Positions 32,622-32,705 of a DNA stretch of 32,705 bases are shown piece after piece (the stretch's first letter is position 1; each line of letters begins with the position of its first letter). Made by a program: the position numbers and the translations under genes. The notes under the pieces are model-generated. The model saw only the letters and a list, made by a program, of their open reading frames with translations, was not told the origin of the DNA and ran no database searches. Origin of the DNA: Ruminococcaceae bacterium UBA1236 (lineage in GTDB: Bacteria > Bacillota > Clostridia > Oscillospirales > Acutalibacteraceae); the NCBI GenBank assembly GCA_002309055.1, contig DBWO01000022.1:29122-61826 (forward strand), given 5' to 3'.

Positions 32622-32705
32622 TCAATCCAGCTCGAAGGCGCCGGTGTAGAGGCGGTAGTAGGTGCCTTTTTCCTCTATGAGTTTTTCGTGGCTGCCGCGC
32701 TCGAT
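32622..32705 (-). CDS. ABC transporter ATPase/permease, C-terminal fragment
   Basis: Only the last 27 residues are present, reading IERGSHEKLIEEKGTYYRLYTGAFELD, then TGA. ERGSHEKLIEEKGTYYRLY is the near-universal tail after the H-loop of exporter-type ABC proteins (MsbA/MdlB/LmrA-like). The rest lies beyond the right edge, so substrate and pairing with another half-transporter cannot be judged. It is 51 bases upstream of the DUF6273 gene on the same strand, with no terminator between, so they may share a transcript. Confidence 0.82.
   Translation of the reverse strand: MERGSHEKLIEEKGTYYRLYTGAFELD

Overview
The window looks like chromosomal DNA from a low-oxygen Firmicute of the class Clostridia, probably an Oscillospiraceae-type gut bacterium. 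Three things suggest this. The gene order is Firmicute-like: ffs-dnaX-ybaB-recR, dnaN-yaaA-recF-remB, mnmG-rsmG-parA-parB. There is rubrerythrin and there are iron-sulfur redox proteins but no respiratory genes. There are also glycan-use genes: a GH3 glucosidase fragment, a GH2 beta-galactosidase and a GPH-type sugar symporter. The taxonomic placement is inference, because no rRNA gene is present. No transposase, phage gene, CRISPR array or tRNA was seen.

Layout. 1-1565 (minus strand): the start of a GH3 beta-glucosidase and rmuC. 1711-5154 (plus): a lipoprotein, an atypical SDR-fold protein and a GPH sugar symporter, separated by clear terminators. 5183-11576: a tightly packed, often overlapping plus-strand run of typA, ribF, a family-4 uracil-DNA glycosylase, mnmG, rsmG, an Imm32-like small protein and a TfoX N-domain protein. 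11577-15902: a terminator, a perfect parS site, parA, parB, a CapA-like membrane-anchored protein and an AlaX-type editing protein. A second parS lies inside mnmG. 15923-18714: SRP RNA with its own promoter, then dnaX, ybaB and recR. 18715-18993: an AT-rich, repeat-bearing gap. 18994-22504: dnaN, yaaA, recF, a glycerophosphodiesterase and remB.

22534-26623 is a plus-strand redox/stress group: a thioredoxin-fold lipoprotein, rubrerythrin, an Fe-S aldo/keto reductase, a NimA-like flavoprotein and a CDF metal exporter. 26640-30242 holds a shared terminator and the minus-strand pair lacZ-ybaK. 30391-32705 holds a hemolysin III-type membrane protein, then on the minus strand a DUF6273/zinc-ribbon membrane protein and the tail of an ABC exporter.

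The middle 15 kb reads as an origin-proximal region (parABS, mnmG-rsmG, dnaN-recF, dnaX-recR) that has been rearranged. dnaA, rpmH, rnpA, yidC, jag and mnmE, the usual neighbours in Bacillus-type chromosomes, are not in the window. dnaX-ybaB-recR sits directly before dnaN. The most interesting non-coding signals are the two parS sites, the dnaN leader, and an SRP RNA that may carry an extra hairpin. I did not find a convincing wholly new multi-gene system.
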